From contig NZ_JAJGBK010000014.1 of NCBI RefSeq assembly GCF_020696975.1, positions 92,237 through 156,236 on the forward strand: a stretch of DNA of 64,000 nucleotides, in the 5' to 3' direction. This DNA is from Methanoculleus sp. (lineage in GTDB: Archaea > Halobacteriota > Methanomicrobia > Methanomicrobiales > Methanoculleaceae). The first letter of the stretch is position 1; each line of letters begins with the position of its first letter. Under the pieces are notes generated by a model, which did no database searches, was not told the origin of the DNA, and was given only the letters and a program-made list of their open reading frames with translations. Of the stretch, positions 24,558 through 32,035 are shown piece by piece. Made by a program: the position numbers and the translations under genes.

Positions 24558-24752
24558 AACCCCCACCCCACCCGGCCTCCGGCCTCCTCCCCCGCCCCCT
24601 AGGGGGCGGGGGCAGTGCGGGGCGATAAGCGGCGTTCCGGTAGGAACGACTGTCCACAGGACAGGAGTTTGAGAAGCCATCAGGCTTCGAGGAACGGAGC
24701 TCGAGCACCGTCAGGTGCGCAGCCCGGTAGAAAGCCGTGCACTGGTTCGTGT
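24558..24752 (+). repeat. Modular hairpin-array intergenic element, copy A
   Basis: The first 75 bases (24558-24632) match 63894-63972 over almost their whole length, including CTCCTCCCCCGCCCCCT and GGCAGTGCG-GGCGATA. They contain a perfect 24-nt palindrome (24589-24612). A string of perfect hairpins follows: CGTTCC/GGAACG (24633-24648), CTGTCC/GGACAG (24650-24664), GAAGCC/GGCTTC (24673-24688), GCACC/GGTGC (24705-24718), all with 3-4 nt loops. Then comes GAAAGCCGTGC (24730-24740), identical to 63975-63985. No ORF of note is inside. Its nature (structured RNA, mobile non-autonomous element, or repeat) is open. Confidence 0.8.
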
Positions 24753-24875
24753 AATTGACGGGAGAACAGAAGAAAGGCAGACGCAAAGTGATGAACAACC
24801 ACGTTAGAACGCCGGATACATCCCCTCACACCTACTCCCGTTGCACCAAAAACCGGAATGAAGAGTGCGGTTCTG

Positions 24876-24895
24876 CCGCCCGCAAAAACGGGCGG
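24876..24895. other. GC-rich hairpin beyond copy A, at the end of the DUF5611-like gene
   Basis: CCGCCCG (24876-24882) and CGGGCGG (24889-24895) form a 7 bp stem with a 6-nt loop CAAAAA. It lies about 25 bases past the stop of the minus-strand gene at 24921-25247 and might be part of its 3' end. Confidence 0.4.
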
Positions 24896-24920
24896 TGCCG
24901 GACCGAGGAGAAAGATTCGG

Positions 24921-25247
24921 TTATTCGCTTCCCTTCACTGCCTGCTGGGCCTTCTTCGCCCGCTCTTTCGCCGTATACCCGGTCACCTGCTGGAGGTAGT
25001 TCCTGAACCGGCGGTTGGTGTCGATGATCGTCTCGTCGTCGGCATCCTTATTCGCCTCGGTATCGACGATCAGTGTCTTGCCTCCTGCACCGCACCAGAC
25101 CTCAAGGCGCCGGAGTGCTCCGTAGGTGACGGCATAATGGCCGTCCTCCGACGCTTCGGGTTCGGCCCCGAACTGGTCACGAAGACCCTGAACCATGGAT
25201 TCTGCAAGTTGTTTCGTGTATCCGCGCTTGATCTGGTATTCCTGCAT
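24921..25247 (-). CDS. DUF5611-like small archaeal protein
   Basis: A 108-residue soluble protein opening MQEYQIKRGYTKQLAESMVQGL, with a middle strand region AVTYGALRRLEVWCGAGGKTLIVDTE and a C-terminal helix RFRNYLQQVTGYTAKERAKKAQQ. The pattern resembles the methanogen family called DUF5611; function unknown. The ATG at 25247 fits the family start; a GTG six codons earlier (25265) is possible. It is divergent from the PAC2-type gene. Confidence 0.65.
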   Translation of the reverse strand: MQEYQIKRGYTKQLAESMVQGLRDQFGAEPEASEDGHYAVTYGALRRLEVWCGAGGKTLIVDTEANKDADDETIIDTNRRFRNYLQQVTGYTAKERAKKAQQAVKGSE

Positions 25248-25294
25248 AATATTTTTAAGGGACACCCAGCTATGTTAAACTAATCCGAGAGTGA

Positions 25295-26020
25295 GTGATT
25301 GATCCCATGGACGATATAAAGGTGATATCCAGAGCGCTTGTCGGCGCCGAAAAGACAGTGCTGATCGGGTTCCCCGGCAGCGGACTCGTCGGGAGTATTG
25401 CTCTGCAGTACCTTGTCGAGCAGATGGAGTTCGAACAGATCGGGTCGATCACGAGCAAGTACTTCCCCCCGGTCGCTCTCATGACAAAAGGCGTGATCAA
25501 CGCGCCCGTGCGCCTCTACGAGAAGGACCACCTCACGGCAATCGTCTCCGACGTCCCCATCCACCCGATGATCTGCTACGAGGTGGCAAACGGCATCATC
25601 AACTGGCTCACCCAGTTCGACGTTCGGGAGATCGTCACCATTGCAGGGATCATCACGAACGAGTCGGAGAAGAGAGTCTTCGGGGTCGCAACCAGCAGCC
25701 AGACGCTGCAGCGCATTGAGGATCAGACGATCATCCTTCCCATGGGGAGCATATCCGGTATCGCGGCAAGCATCCTCACGGAGTGCAAGACGCGGGGCAT
25801 CCCCGGGCTCGGACTCCTCGGGGAGACGGTGAACACCCCCGATCCGCGATCCTCCGCAGCCACGATCGATGTCTTGAACAGGATCTACGGCCTCAACCTG
25901 GACATCAAACCCCTGCTCGAACAGGCGGTGGAGATCGAGGCGGCGATGTCCCAGATCGCCGAGCAGGTGCAGAAGACCGAGACTGCGCCCCGAAGAGAGC
26001 AGCTGCCGATGTACGGGTGA
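25295..26020 (+). CDS. Proteasome assembly chaperone PAC2-family protein
   Basis: A 241-residue archaeal member of the PAC2 (DUF75) family. Landmarks are VLIGFPGSGLVGSIALQYL near the start, IGSITSKYFPPVALM, ANGIINWLTQFDVREIVTIAGI, and GISGIAASILTECKTRGIPGLGLLGET-type segments in the second half. Family members resemble eukaryotic Pba1-Pba2 and act in or near proteasome assembly; this role is inferred. The start is GTG at 25295 or the ATG at 25307. It is 5 bp upstream of the DUF473-like gene, with which it probably forms an operon. Confidence 0.85.
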   Translation: MIDPMDDIKVISRALVGAEKTVLIGFPGSGLVGSIALQYLVEQMEFEQIGSITSKYFPPVALMTKGVINAPVRLYEKDHLTAIVSDVPIHPMICYEVANGIINWLTQFDVREIVTIAGIITNESEKRVFGVATSSQTLQRIEDQTIILPMGSISGIAASILTECKTRGIPGLGLLGETVNTPDPRSSAATIDVLNRIYGLNLDIKPLLEQAVEIEAAMSQIAEQVQKTETAPRREQLPMYG

Positions 26021-26025
26021 TAACC

Positions 26026-26415
26026 ATGAAGTATGCAGCGTTAACCGGAATATCGCCGTCGGTGATTGCCGAACTCAAGAGCGGTAAGGCACGCACCCTC
26101 GAGTTGAACAGCGCCCACAATATCATCACCCTGACCGAGACCGCCCCCGGCGAGTGCGTCTTTTTAACATCGGTCAACGAGGAAGACCTCTCACCCGGCG
26201 ACCCGGGGATCATGGTCGACCTTCTTGTCCTCAACATCAGTATGAAACGGCTCGAGTTTGCCAACGCGTCCCTCGTCGAGGAGCGGGAACGGATGTCGGC
26301 CCGGATCAAGGTCCAGTTCCGCGGAACGACCATAGCCCGCGATGTAGAAGGGCGGAAGTGGGGGGACCCGACCAAGGTCGAGATCATCAGGTCGGCGTGT
26401 TACCGGGCCGGCTGA
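26026..26415 (+). CDS. DUF473 family protein
   Basis: A 129-residue protein opening MKYAALTGISPSVIAELKSG, with the central segment APGECVFLTSVNEEDLSPGDPGIMVDL and the ending KWGDPTKVEIIRSACYRAG. These match the archaeal DUF473 pattern; its role is unknown. It starts 5 bases after the PAC2-type stop. The upstream in-frame open stretch belongs to another frame of the PAC2 gene. A six-T terminator lies 9 bases after the stop and ahead of tRNA-Arg. Confidence 0.75.
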   Translation: MKYAALTGISPSVIAELKSGKARTLELNSAHNIITLTETAPGECVFLTSVNEEDLSPGDPGIMVDLLVLNISMKRLEFANASLVEERERMSARIKVQFRGTTIARDVEGRKWGDPTKVEIIRSACYRAG

Positions 26416-26424
26416 TACGATCTC

Positions 26425-26430
26425 TTTTTT
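26425..26430 (+). terminator. Oligo-T terminator after DUF473 gene
   Basis: Six T residues 9 bases after the stop codon, between the protein gene and tRNA-Arg. Confidence 0.6.
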
Positions 26431-26504
26431 CAACGAGTACTCAAAGGCCGGAGTCTCAAAGAGTTAATAAGTCCGGACGACCAAAATGTATGGGAATACC
26501 ACAG

Positions 26505-26579
26505 GGGTCTGTGGCTTAGCCAGGACATAGCGCCGGGCTTCTAACCCGGATGCCGGGGGTTCGAATCCCTCCAGGCCCG
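26505..26579 (+). tRNA. tRNA-Arg (anticodon UCU)
   Basis: A complete cloverleaf of 75 nt. The acceptor arm GGGTCTG pairs with CAGGCCC (26572-26578), discriminator G. The anticodon stem CCGGG/CCCGG frames the loop CTTCTAA, giving anticodon TCT. The T arm contains GGTTCGAATCC. The 3' CCA is not encoded. No intron is visible. It stands alone between the DUF473 and pilin-like genes. Confidence 0.95.
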
Positions 26580-26644
26580 CTTCTTCTCTTCTCGCACCGC
26601 ATCACCCATAGTTTCAAATACAGGGTGACACCCAAAGGCTGCTC

Positions 26645-27175
26645 GTGAAATCGGGCCCCATCTCCACCGGAACAGCGACGGCCGGTGCCATTGTTCTGGC
26701 CACGGTGCTGATGACCGTTGTAGCCGCAGCCCTCCTGGTCCCGGGAGGGCAGATGGAGATTGCGGGCGCGACACTCTCCCCCGACACTCTGGTGGAGGTT
26801 GTTGCCGGGCACAGCGGGGCGCCGGTGATACGAATACTGAGCGGCGCCGACGAGACGATCAACCTCACAGAGTGCCGGATCTACCTCATCGACCCCAGAG
26901 GAACCCTCCATGGCGTGGATACCGCAGTTCTTGAGAACACAACGCTCAGCCAGGGGCAGAGCGCTTACATCTTCCACCTCAACCGAGAGAGCAGGGCCGC
27001 GTCCGGCTACTGGATCACCGACGAGCCCGATCTCGTCTTCACAGACACCTACCACCACGAAATCCACCCGTTCTCGCCCGGCGGGCAGTGGCGGGTCGTC
27101 GTCTACGATCCGGACTCGATGAAAAACAGGATTGACCGGGCCGTCCGGATCAACGGACCCGCGTCCCGGGGCTGA
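26645..27175 (+). CDS. Archaeal type IV pilin-like protein
   Basis: A 176-residue protein with a short polar N-terminus, one hydrophobic helix (about residues 10-34: [23 protein letters not shown]) and a beta-rich external domain. This is the layout of archaeal pilin_N/DUF1628-type proteins, which are cut by the prepilin peptidase in front of the helix. The cleavage site is not classic, so the assignment is tentative. It uses a GTG start at 26645. Its 3' end overlaps metG (convergent) by 26 bp. It may be a substrate of the machine at 13-19 kb. Confidence 0.6.
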   Translation: MKSGPISTGTATAGAIVLATVLMTVVAAALLVPGGQMEIAGATLSPDTLVEVVAGHSGAPVIRILSGADETINLTECRIYLIDPRGTLHGVDTAVLENTTLSQGQSAYIFHLNRESRAASGYWITDEPDLVFTDTYHHEIHPFSPGGQWRVVVYDPDSMKNRIDRAVRINGPASRG

Positions 27176-29144
27176 CCGGCCGGAGAGGAACCAGGAGGGA
27201 GGCCTCGTCGCCGGCGGCGAGGATCATCCCCCTGCTCTCGACACCGAAGATCTTTGCGGGGGCGAGATTTACGATCATCGCCACATCTTTGCCCACCAGT
27301 TCGTCGGGCTTGTAGAACTGGGCGATCCCGCTGACCACCTGGCGCTTCTCGCCGCCGAGGTCGACGACGAGCCTGTAGAGTTTCTTTGAACCCTTGATCG
27401 GCTCGGCCGAGACGACCTTTGCGATCCGGATGTCGAGATTTCCGAACTCCTCGATTGAGACGGTGGGCATCTTGGGCTCCGCGGCCTCCTTTGCTTTCTG
27501 AACCCGGGCGTTGAGGGTCGCTTCAAGGGCGGCAATCTGGTCCTTCTCGATCTTCGTAAAGAGGGGGGAGGGCTTTTTGAGCGCGCGCGCCACCACCGGC
27601 GCCGTGGCCTCAGCTACGGGATGATCCGCAATCTCGTCCTCGTAGCCGAGCATCGTCCAGGCCCGCTGCATCGCGTCAGGCATCAGGGGCTGGAAGACGA
27701 GGGTGAGGGCTTTCACGATCTGGAGGCAGTCGGCGATCACCTGCTCTGCCGCCGCCCGGTCCTCCTTGATCAGTTTCCAGGGGGCGTTGTTCTGGATGTA
27801 GGCGTTCCCAAACGACGCTAAAGCCATCATCGCGTCGACGGCGTTCTTGAAGTCGTAGTCCCGCATCCGGGCATCGACCACGGAGAGCGACCGCTCGATC
27901 TCCTCAATGATCTCCGGGCGCGGGGCAAGGTCGGGCACGCCGGAGAACTCCTTCTCGGCGAAGTACATCGTCCGATAGACGAAGTTCCCGAGTGTGCCCA
28001 CGATCTCGTTGTTCACCCGCTCGGCGTAGACCTTCCAGGAGAAGTCGAGTTCCTTCGTGTGGTTGGTGTAGGAGAGGAGGTAGTAGCGGAGGTAGTCCGC
28101 CGGGAGACCCTGGTCCAGGTAGTCGTCGTTCGTCCAGACGACGTAGCCGCGGGACTTTGAGAACTTCTTCCCCTCGATCGTGACCATCCCGCTTGCGACC
28201 ACCGCGTTCGGGAGGCCGTACCCCGCTCCTTTGAGGAGGGCCGGCCAGAAGATGCAGTGGTGGTAGATGATGTCCCCGCCGATGAAATGGGTAACCCCCG
28301 TCTCGTCGCCGCACCAGTAGTCCTTCCAGTCGGCTCCTGCAGCCTCGGCCCACTCCTTCGTGAAGGATATGTAGCCGATGGGCGCGTCGACCCAGACGTA
28401 GACGACGAGGTCGTCGTTCCCCGGGAATTTAACCCCCCAGTCGAGCGTCCGGGTGATGCACCAGTCGTGCAGGAGTTCTTTCACCCACCCGATGGCGTAG
28501 TTCCGGGCGGTGGACGTGCCCCGGAGGTTCGGGAGGTACTCGAGGAGGAAGTCGCGGAACGCCGAGAGCCTGAAGAAGTAGTGCTCCTGCTCCCGGTACT
28601 CCGCCTTCCCGCCGCAGACCTTGCAGACCGCGTCCCTGATCTCGCCGGGCTCAAGGTGCTGTCCGCACCCCTGGTCGCACTCGTCGCCCCGGGCAATCGC
28701 CCCGCAGTGGGGGCAGATCCCCTCCACGTAGCGGTCCGGTAGGAACCGTTCGCATTCCGGGCAGTAACTCTGGCTGACGGTCTCAGCGTAGACGTAGCCG
28801 TTCTCGATGAGCCGCTGCACAATCGAGCGGGTGGTCTCGTGGTTCATGGCGTCGTCGGTCATACCGAACCGGTCGAAGACGACATCCATCCGCCGGAACG
28901 TCTTGTAGAAGTGCTCGTGATACCGCTCCGAGAGGGCGCGGGGGGTTGAGCCCTCCTGTTCGGCGCTGATCACGATCGGCGTCCCGTGATTGTCGGAACC
29001 ACAAACAAAGACGACCTCCTCCCCGGACCGGCGCATATACCGCACGTAAAAGTCCGCCGGCACGTAGGTCCGCAGGTGCCCGATATGGCAGGGACCGTTC
29101 GTGTACGGGAGCCCGCACGTTACCAGCAACGGCTTACCACTCAT
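27150..29144 (-). CDS. metG: Methionyl-tRNA synthetase
   Basis: A 664-residue synthetase charging initiator and elongator tRNA-Met. The HIGH motif is [15 protein letters not shown]. Four CxxC-type knuckles ([32 protein letters not shown]) form the zinc insert. The KMSKS motif is KKFSKSRG. The C-terminal domain (about 560-664, [17 protein letters not shown]) is a fused Trbp111-type OB-fold that binds tRNA. The gene converges on the pilin-like gene with a 26 bp overlap. Confidence 0.96.
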   Translation of the reverse strand: MSGKPLLVTCGLPYTNGPCHIGHLRTYVPADFYVRYMRRSGEEVVFVCGSDNHGTPIVISAEQEGSTPRALSERYHEHFYKTFRRMDVVFDRFGMTDDAMNHETTRSIVQRLIENGYVYAETVSQSYCPECERFLPDRYVEGICPHCGAIARGDECDQGCGQHLEPGEIRDAVCKVCGGKAEYREQEHYFFRLSAFRDFLLEYLPNLRGTSTARNYAIGWVKELLHDWCITRTLDWGVKFPGNDDLVVYVWVDAPIGYISFTKEWAEAAGADWKDYWCGDETGVTHFIGGDIIYHHCIFWPALLKGAGYGLPNAVVASGMVTIEGKKFSKSRGYVVWTNDDYLDQGLPADYLRYYLLSYTNHTKELDFSWKVYAERVNNEIVGTLGNFVYRTMYFAEKEFSGVPDLAPRPEIIEEIERSLSVVDARMRDYDFKNAVDAMMALASFGNAYIQNNAPWKLIKEDRAAAEQVIADCLQIVKALTLVFQPLMPDAMQRAWTMLGYEDEIADHPVAEATAPVVARALKKPSPLFTKIEKDQIAALEATLNARVQKAKEAAEPKMPTVSIEEFGNLDIRIAKVVSAEPIKGSKKLYRLVVDLGGEKRQVVSGIAQFYKPDELVGKDVAMIVNLAPAKIFGVESRGMILAAGDEASLLVPLRPVSPGTRVR

Positions 29145-29186
29145 CCTTATCTACTCTGGTTGCGATGCTAATAAAGATACCAGCGC

Positions 29187-29972
29187 ATGGCACGACGGAT
29201 TACACTACCGGTCCGGTCCTTCGGCTCCGAGGTCGGGACGCCCACGGTCCCGGAGGTTGCAGAATGGCTGAAAGGCATGAGAGGAGCGGAGGCGGACCTC
29301 ACGACCTACCGGCTCAGCCGCTCGCTCGACGCCCAGGAGGGTGTCGCGGTGCCCGCAGCCGGGGGCGTCTTCTACGGCGAGCGGTGGCGGGAAGCCTTCC
29401 TCGGGATGAAGGACGGGGTGCTCGTCGGTGAGCCGGGCGTCGACCCGGCAGTGGTCGCCGGAGACGCGCGCTTCGTCAGGACGAGGCAGAAAGACGCCTG
29501 GTTCTCTCTTCCGGCCCCCCACATGCTCCGGTTCCGGGACGGCTACATGGGAGACGCTGAGGAGTTCTCCGAGGCGATTGCGGACGGGTATGCCCGGCTT
29601 ATGCGGGAGATGCGCGATCAGGGTGTGCGGGGGCATGTCCTGGTTGCGGACGAGGCGGACCCGATCGAACTCGAGATGCTCGCGGGGAGGAAGATCCTCT
29701 TCTTCCCCCGGCGTCCGGAGAGGTTCGACCTCGATCTCCTGCTCGAGTACCAGGGCGACCTCATCATCCCGGCAAAAGACCTCAACCGGGCAGGGGACCT
29801 GATGGAGCGGTTCCGTGTTAAGAGGATCACCCTCCTCGACCCGGACGCCGGGGACCTTGCGGCCACCGCTACGTTCGCCGACCCGGATATGCTCGAGGTC
29901 GGCGGCTACTGCGAGGACGGTTGCCCGGACTACTGGAAACGTCTCATCGACCGGGCTTCTGTTCCGCGATAG
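29187..29972 (+). CDS. Conserved hypothetical protein, family not recognised
   Basis: A 261-residue soluble protein without a signal peptide or membrane helix. Visible segments are an N-terminal TLPVRSFGSEVGTPTVPEVAEWL, a middle FRDGYMGDAEEFSEAIADGYARLMREMRDQGVRGHVLVADEADPIELEML that reads like an alpha/beta domain, and a C-terminal CEDGCPDYW with two cysteines. It sits divergent from metG (42 bp) and overlaps the DHH gene by 29 bp. Codon usage and length indicate a real gene. I do not assign a function. Confidence 0.65.
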   Translation: MARRITLPVRSFGSEVGTPTVPEVAEWLKGMRGAEADLTTYRLSRSLDAQEGVAVPAAGGVFYGERWREAFLGMKDGVLVGEPGVDPAVVAGDARFVRTRQKDAWFSLPAPHMLRFRDGYMGDAEEFSEAIADGYARLMREMRDQGVRGHVLVADEADPIELEMLAGRKILFFPRRPERFDLDLLLEYQGDLIIPAKDLNRAGDLMERFRVKRITLLDPDAGDLAATATFADPDMLEVGGYCEDGCPDYWKRLIDRASVPR

Positions 29973-30933
29973 ACTCCGCGGTCTCCGCCAGACGGCGGTA
30001 ATGGCGGTTCCGCTTGAAGAGCCAGAAGAGAAAGCGGTCGAGGAGGCTGAACGGAAACGTCCCCCCGGCCGCGTGGGGATGGCCGCCGCCAGAGAACTCC
30101 CGGGCGATGAGGTGGCTGATCGGGGGGACGGACCGGATGGAGATGCGGCCGTTTTCGGAGACGATCACCTCGATATCGGTGCCGAGTTCTTCGCGGATGG
30201 CGTGAGCGGTCTCGCTCGGGTAGCCGTAGAGGGGGGCGAATGCTATCCGGTATCGGCCATCGGCTATGATGGTGGTCCGCCGGAGGCTCTTTTTGATATC
30301 CCGCTCCATCTCCCGGATGATCCGCTCATACTCGCCCTCCACCTTCGCATCGACGATCGTCCCCTGGACGAGGTTGTCGCGGACGTACTCCCGAAAGCCC
30401 TTCTGCATCACCACCTGGCCGAGCATCTTCGACCGGGGGTCCTGGTGCTTCCAGAGGTCGTAGTCGCAGACGACCCGTGCGATCTCCGCGGCCACCGGAT
30501 CACCGTCGGCAAGGTCGCGGGCGACGATCCCGGTCGCACAGGTGGCGACGTCGATGTGGAGGAGGCTTGTCTTCGCATCAACGGCCCGGATCTCCTCGTC
30601 CTTCCAGCGATGGTGGTCGCGCCACTCGATCCGCCACCCGTTCGACCGCGCCTTCGCGAGCCGCTGCTCGACGCCCTGTTGGTAGCCGATATCCGATATG
30701 CTGAGAAGGTCGCCCCGCCCCGGAGAGCCGGCAACGGCGTCAAGAAGGGAGAGGAACTTGCCGACCGGAGACCAGACGGTGAAGACGTCCCCATACTTCC
30801 TCCGGTGGATGGCGTCGCTCCCGACGGCGTCGAGGTCGTTGTGGGTGAGGTGTACGACGGTCTCCGTCCGCCCGGAGAGTGCCTGCATAAGGTTCGCGCC
30901 CCGGGTATCCGGTTTCTTATCGCTCCGGTCCAT
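29944..30933 (-). CDS. DHH-family phosphoesterase
   Basis: A 329-residue protein of the DHH/DHHA1 superfamily, which hydrolyses small nucleotides or single-stranded nucleic acids. The N-terminal DHH part has VVHLTHNDLDAVGSDA, SISDIG, DHHRW and DVATCATGIV; the metal ligands are these Asp/His residues. The C-terminal DHHA1 domain has the glycine-rich substrate loop GGGHPHAAGG. Members include NrnA-like nanoRNases and archaeal RecJ relatives; the exact substrate is open. ATG at 30933 is chosen over an earlier in-frame start at 31008 whose extension lies between promoter-like sequences. It converges on 29187-29972 with a 29 bp overlap. Confidence 0.85.
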   Translation of the reverse strand: MDRSDKKPDTRGANLMQALSGRTETVVHLTHNDLDAVGSDAIHRRKYGDVFTVWSPVGKFLSLLDAVAGSPGRGDLLSISDIGYQQGVEQRLAKARSNGWRIEWRDHHRWKDEEIRAVDAKTSLLHIDVATCATGIVARDLADGDPVAAEIARVVCDYDLWKHQDPRSKMLGQVVMQKGFREYVRDNLVQGTIVDAKVEGEYERIIREMERDIKKSLRRTTIIADGRYRIAFAPLYGYPSETAHAIREELGTDIEVIVSENGRISIRSVPPISHLIAREFSGGGHPHAAGGTFPFSLLDRFLFWLFKRNRHYRRLAETAESIAEQKPGR

Positions 30934-31048
30934 TGTCCAATAGTATCTGCACAGGACGAGATAAAAAGGCGGTTCAGGGCCCCTGCCGTCCTGCCGCCAG
31001 GCGAACATAGGATTTATTAGGGACGACAGACAACATTGTAAGGCAGAA

Positions 31049-31122
31049 GCCCCTGTAGCTCAGACTGGGAGAGCGCCAGACTGAAGATCTGGTTGTCCCC
31101 GGTTCAAATCCGGGCGGGGGCA
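31049..31122 (+). tRNA. tRNA-Phe (anticodon GAA)
   Basis: A 74-nt cloverleaf. Acceptor arm GCCCCTG pairs with CGGGGGC (31115-31121), discriminator A. The anticodon stem CCAGA/TCTGG frames CTGAAGA, giving anticodon GAA. The T arm has GGTTCAAATCC. CCA is not encoded. It precedes the TrpF-like gene by about 140 bp. Confidence 0.95.
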
Positions 31123-31264
31123 CTTCAAGCAACTTTCCTGATGAATTCCTTTGCAGCATGCGGCACGAGCACCTGCGCATACGGCCGATCGTTCTCACAA
31201 TCTGCCGTCGCGGCCTTTGAGCCCCTGAAAAGACCCTATCTGCCATAACAACAGAGAACATCTG

Positions 31265-31918
31265 ATGCGTATAAAGTTCTGTGGAACCGCCAGTCCTGCC
31301 GATATGCAGGCTGCAATCGATGCAGGTTGCGACGCGGTCGGGTTCATCATGGGCGTGACCCACAAGAGCAGCGATGTCGTAACGCCGCCGAAAGCCGCAA
31401 GGATGATACGCGAACTCCCGCCGTTCATCGAACCGGTCGCCGTCACCCACCTGCAGGAGACAGAAGACCTCATCAGGCTGGTGAGGGACTCGCACTGCAC
31501 GACGTTGCAGATCCAGAACACCGTCGAGCCATCCGCGATAGACGTCATCCGCGACGCTCTTTCATATATCAGGATCGTGAAAGCCGTTCACGTGATGGAT
31601 GAGTCGGCCATCGAGACGGCAAAGCGCTACGAACCCTATGCCGACGCGCTCATCCTCGATACCAGGACGAAGGAGAAGATCGGGGGAACCGGGATCCCGC
31701 ACGACTGGAACATCAGCGCAAAGATTGTGGCGAACACGGCAATTCCCGTGATACTCGCAGGGGGACTCAGGCCGGAGAACGTCGCGGAGGCCATACGGAA
31801 GGTCCGCCCATACGGCGTCGATGTGCATACCGGCGTCAAGAAAGACGGTGTTCGCGATCGCGGGATGACCCTGGCGTTTGCCCGCGAGGCAAGAGGTGCT
31901 CTGCCGGGACCGGAGTAA
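31265..31918 (+). CDS. Phosphoribosylanthranilate isomerase-like protein (TrpF family)
   Basis: A 217-residue TIM-barrel. The family's KFCGTASPADM (canonical KICG), the DALILDTRT catalytic-Asp region, GGTGIPHDW and the phosphate-binding LAGGLRPENVAEAI and VDVHTGVKKDGVRD are all present, with unusual residues at several positions (HTGVKKD for the usual SSGVE-like loop, and MGVTHKSSDVVTPP for the usual SPR region). It is isolated from other trp genes. It may be a TrpF paralogue with another substrate; the residues needed for acid-base chemistry (Cys in KFCG, Asp in LDT) are kept. Confidence 0.75.
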   Translation: MRIKFCGTASPADMQAAIDAGCDAVGFIMGVTHKSSDVVTPPKAARMIRELPPFIEPVAVTHLQETEDLIRLVRDSHCTTLQIQNTVEPSAIDVIRDALSYIRIVKAVHVMDESAIETAKRYEPYADALILDTRTKEKIGGTGIPHDWNISAKIVANTAIPVILAGGLRPENVAEAIRKVRPYGVDVHTGVKKDGVRDRGMTLAFAREARGALPGPE

Positions 31919-32035
31919 TCTGACCGCGCCGGGTCGGGCGGCCGGTTGTGCCGGAACCCATCCTGCCTACCTTTATCTGCGCATGCATCAGACCTACCCC
32001 TTGATACCGGAGAGACGCGGGAGACCGATCGCACC

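Noticed and set aside
24558..24752. CRISPR array or insertion sequence at the hairpin-rich region
   Set aside because: There are no regularly spaced identical repeats and no transposase frame; hairpin stems all differ in sequence.
26516..27067. Open frame on the minus strand ending in GGIRTPGIRVRSPALCPG
   Set aside because: The end is the reverse translation of tRNA-Arg(UCU), a well-known artefact, and the rest is antisense to the pilin-like gene.
30974..31495. Open frame on the minus strand with PGFEPGTTRSSVW
   Set aside because: This is the translated complement of tRNA-Phe(GAA) and antisense to the TrpF-like gene.
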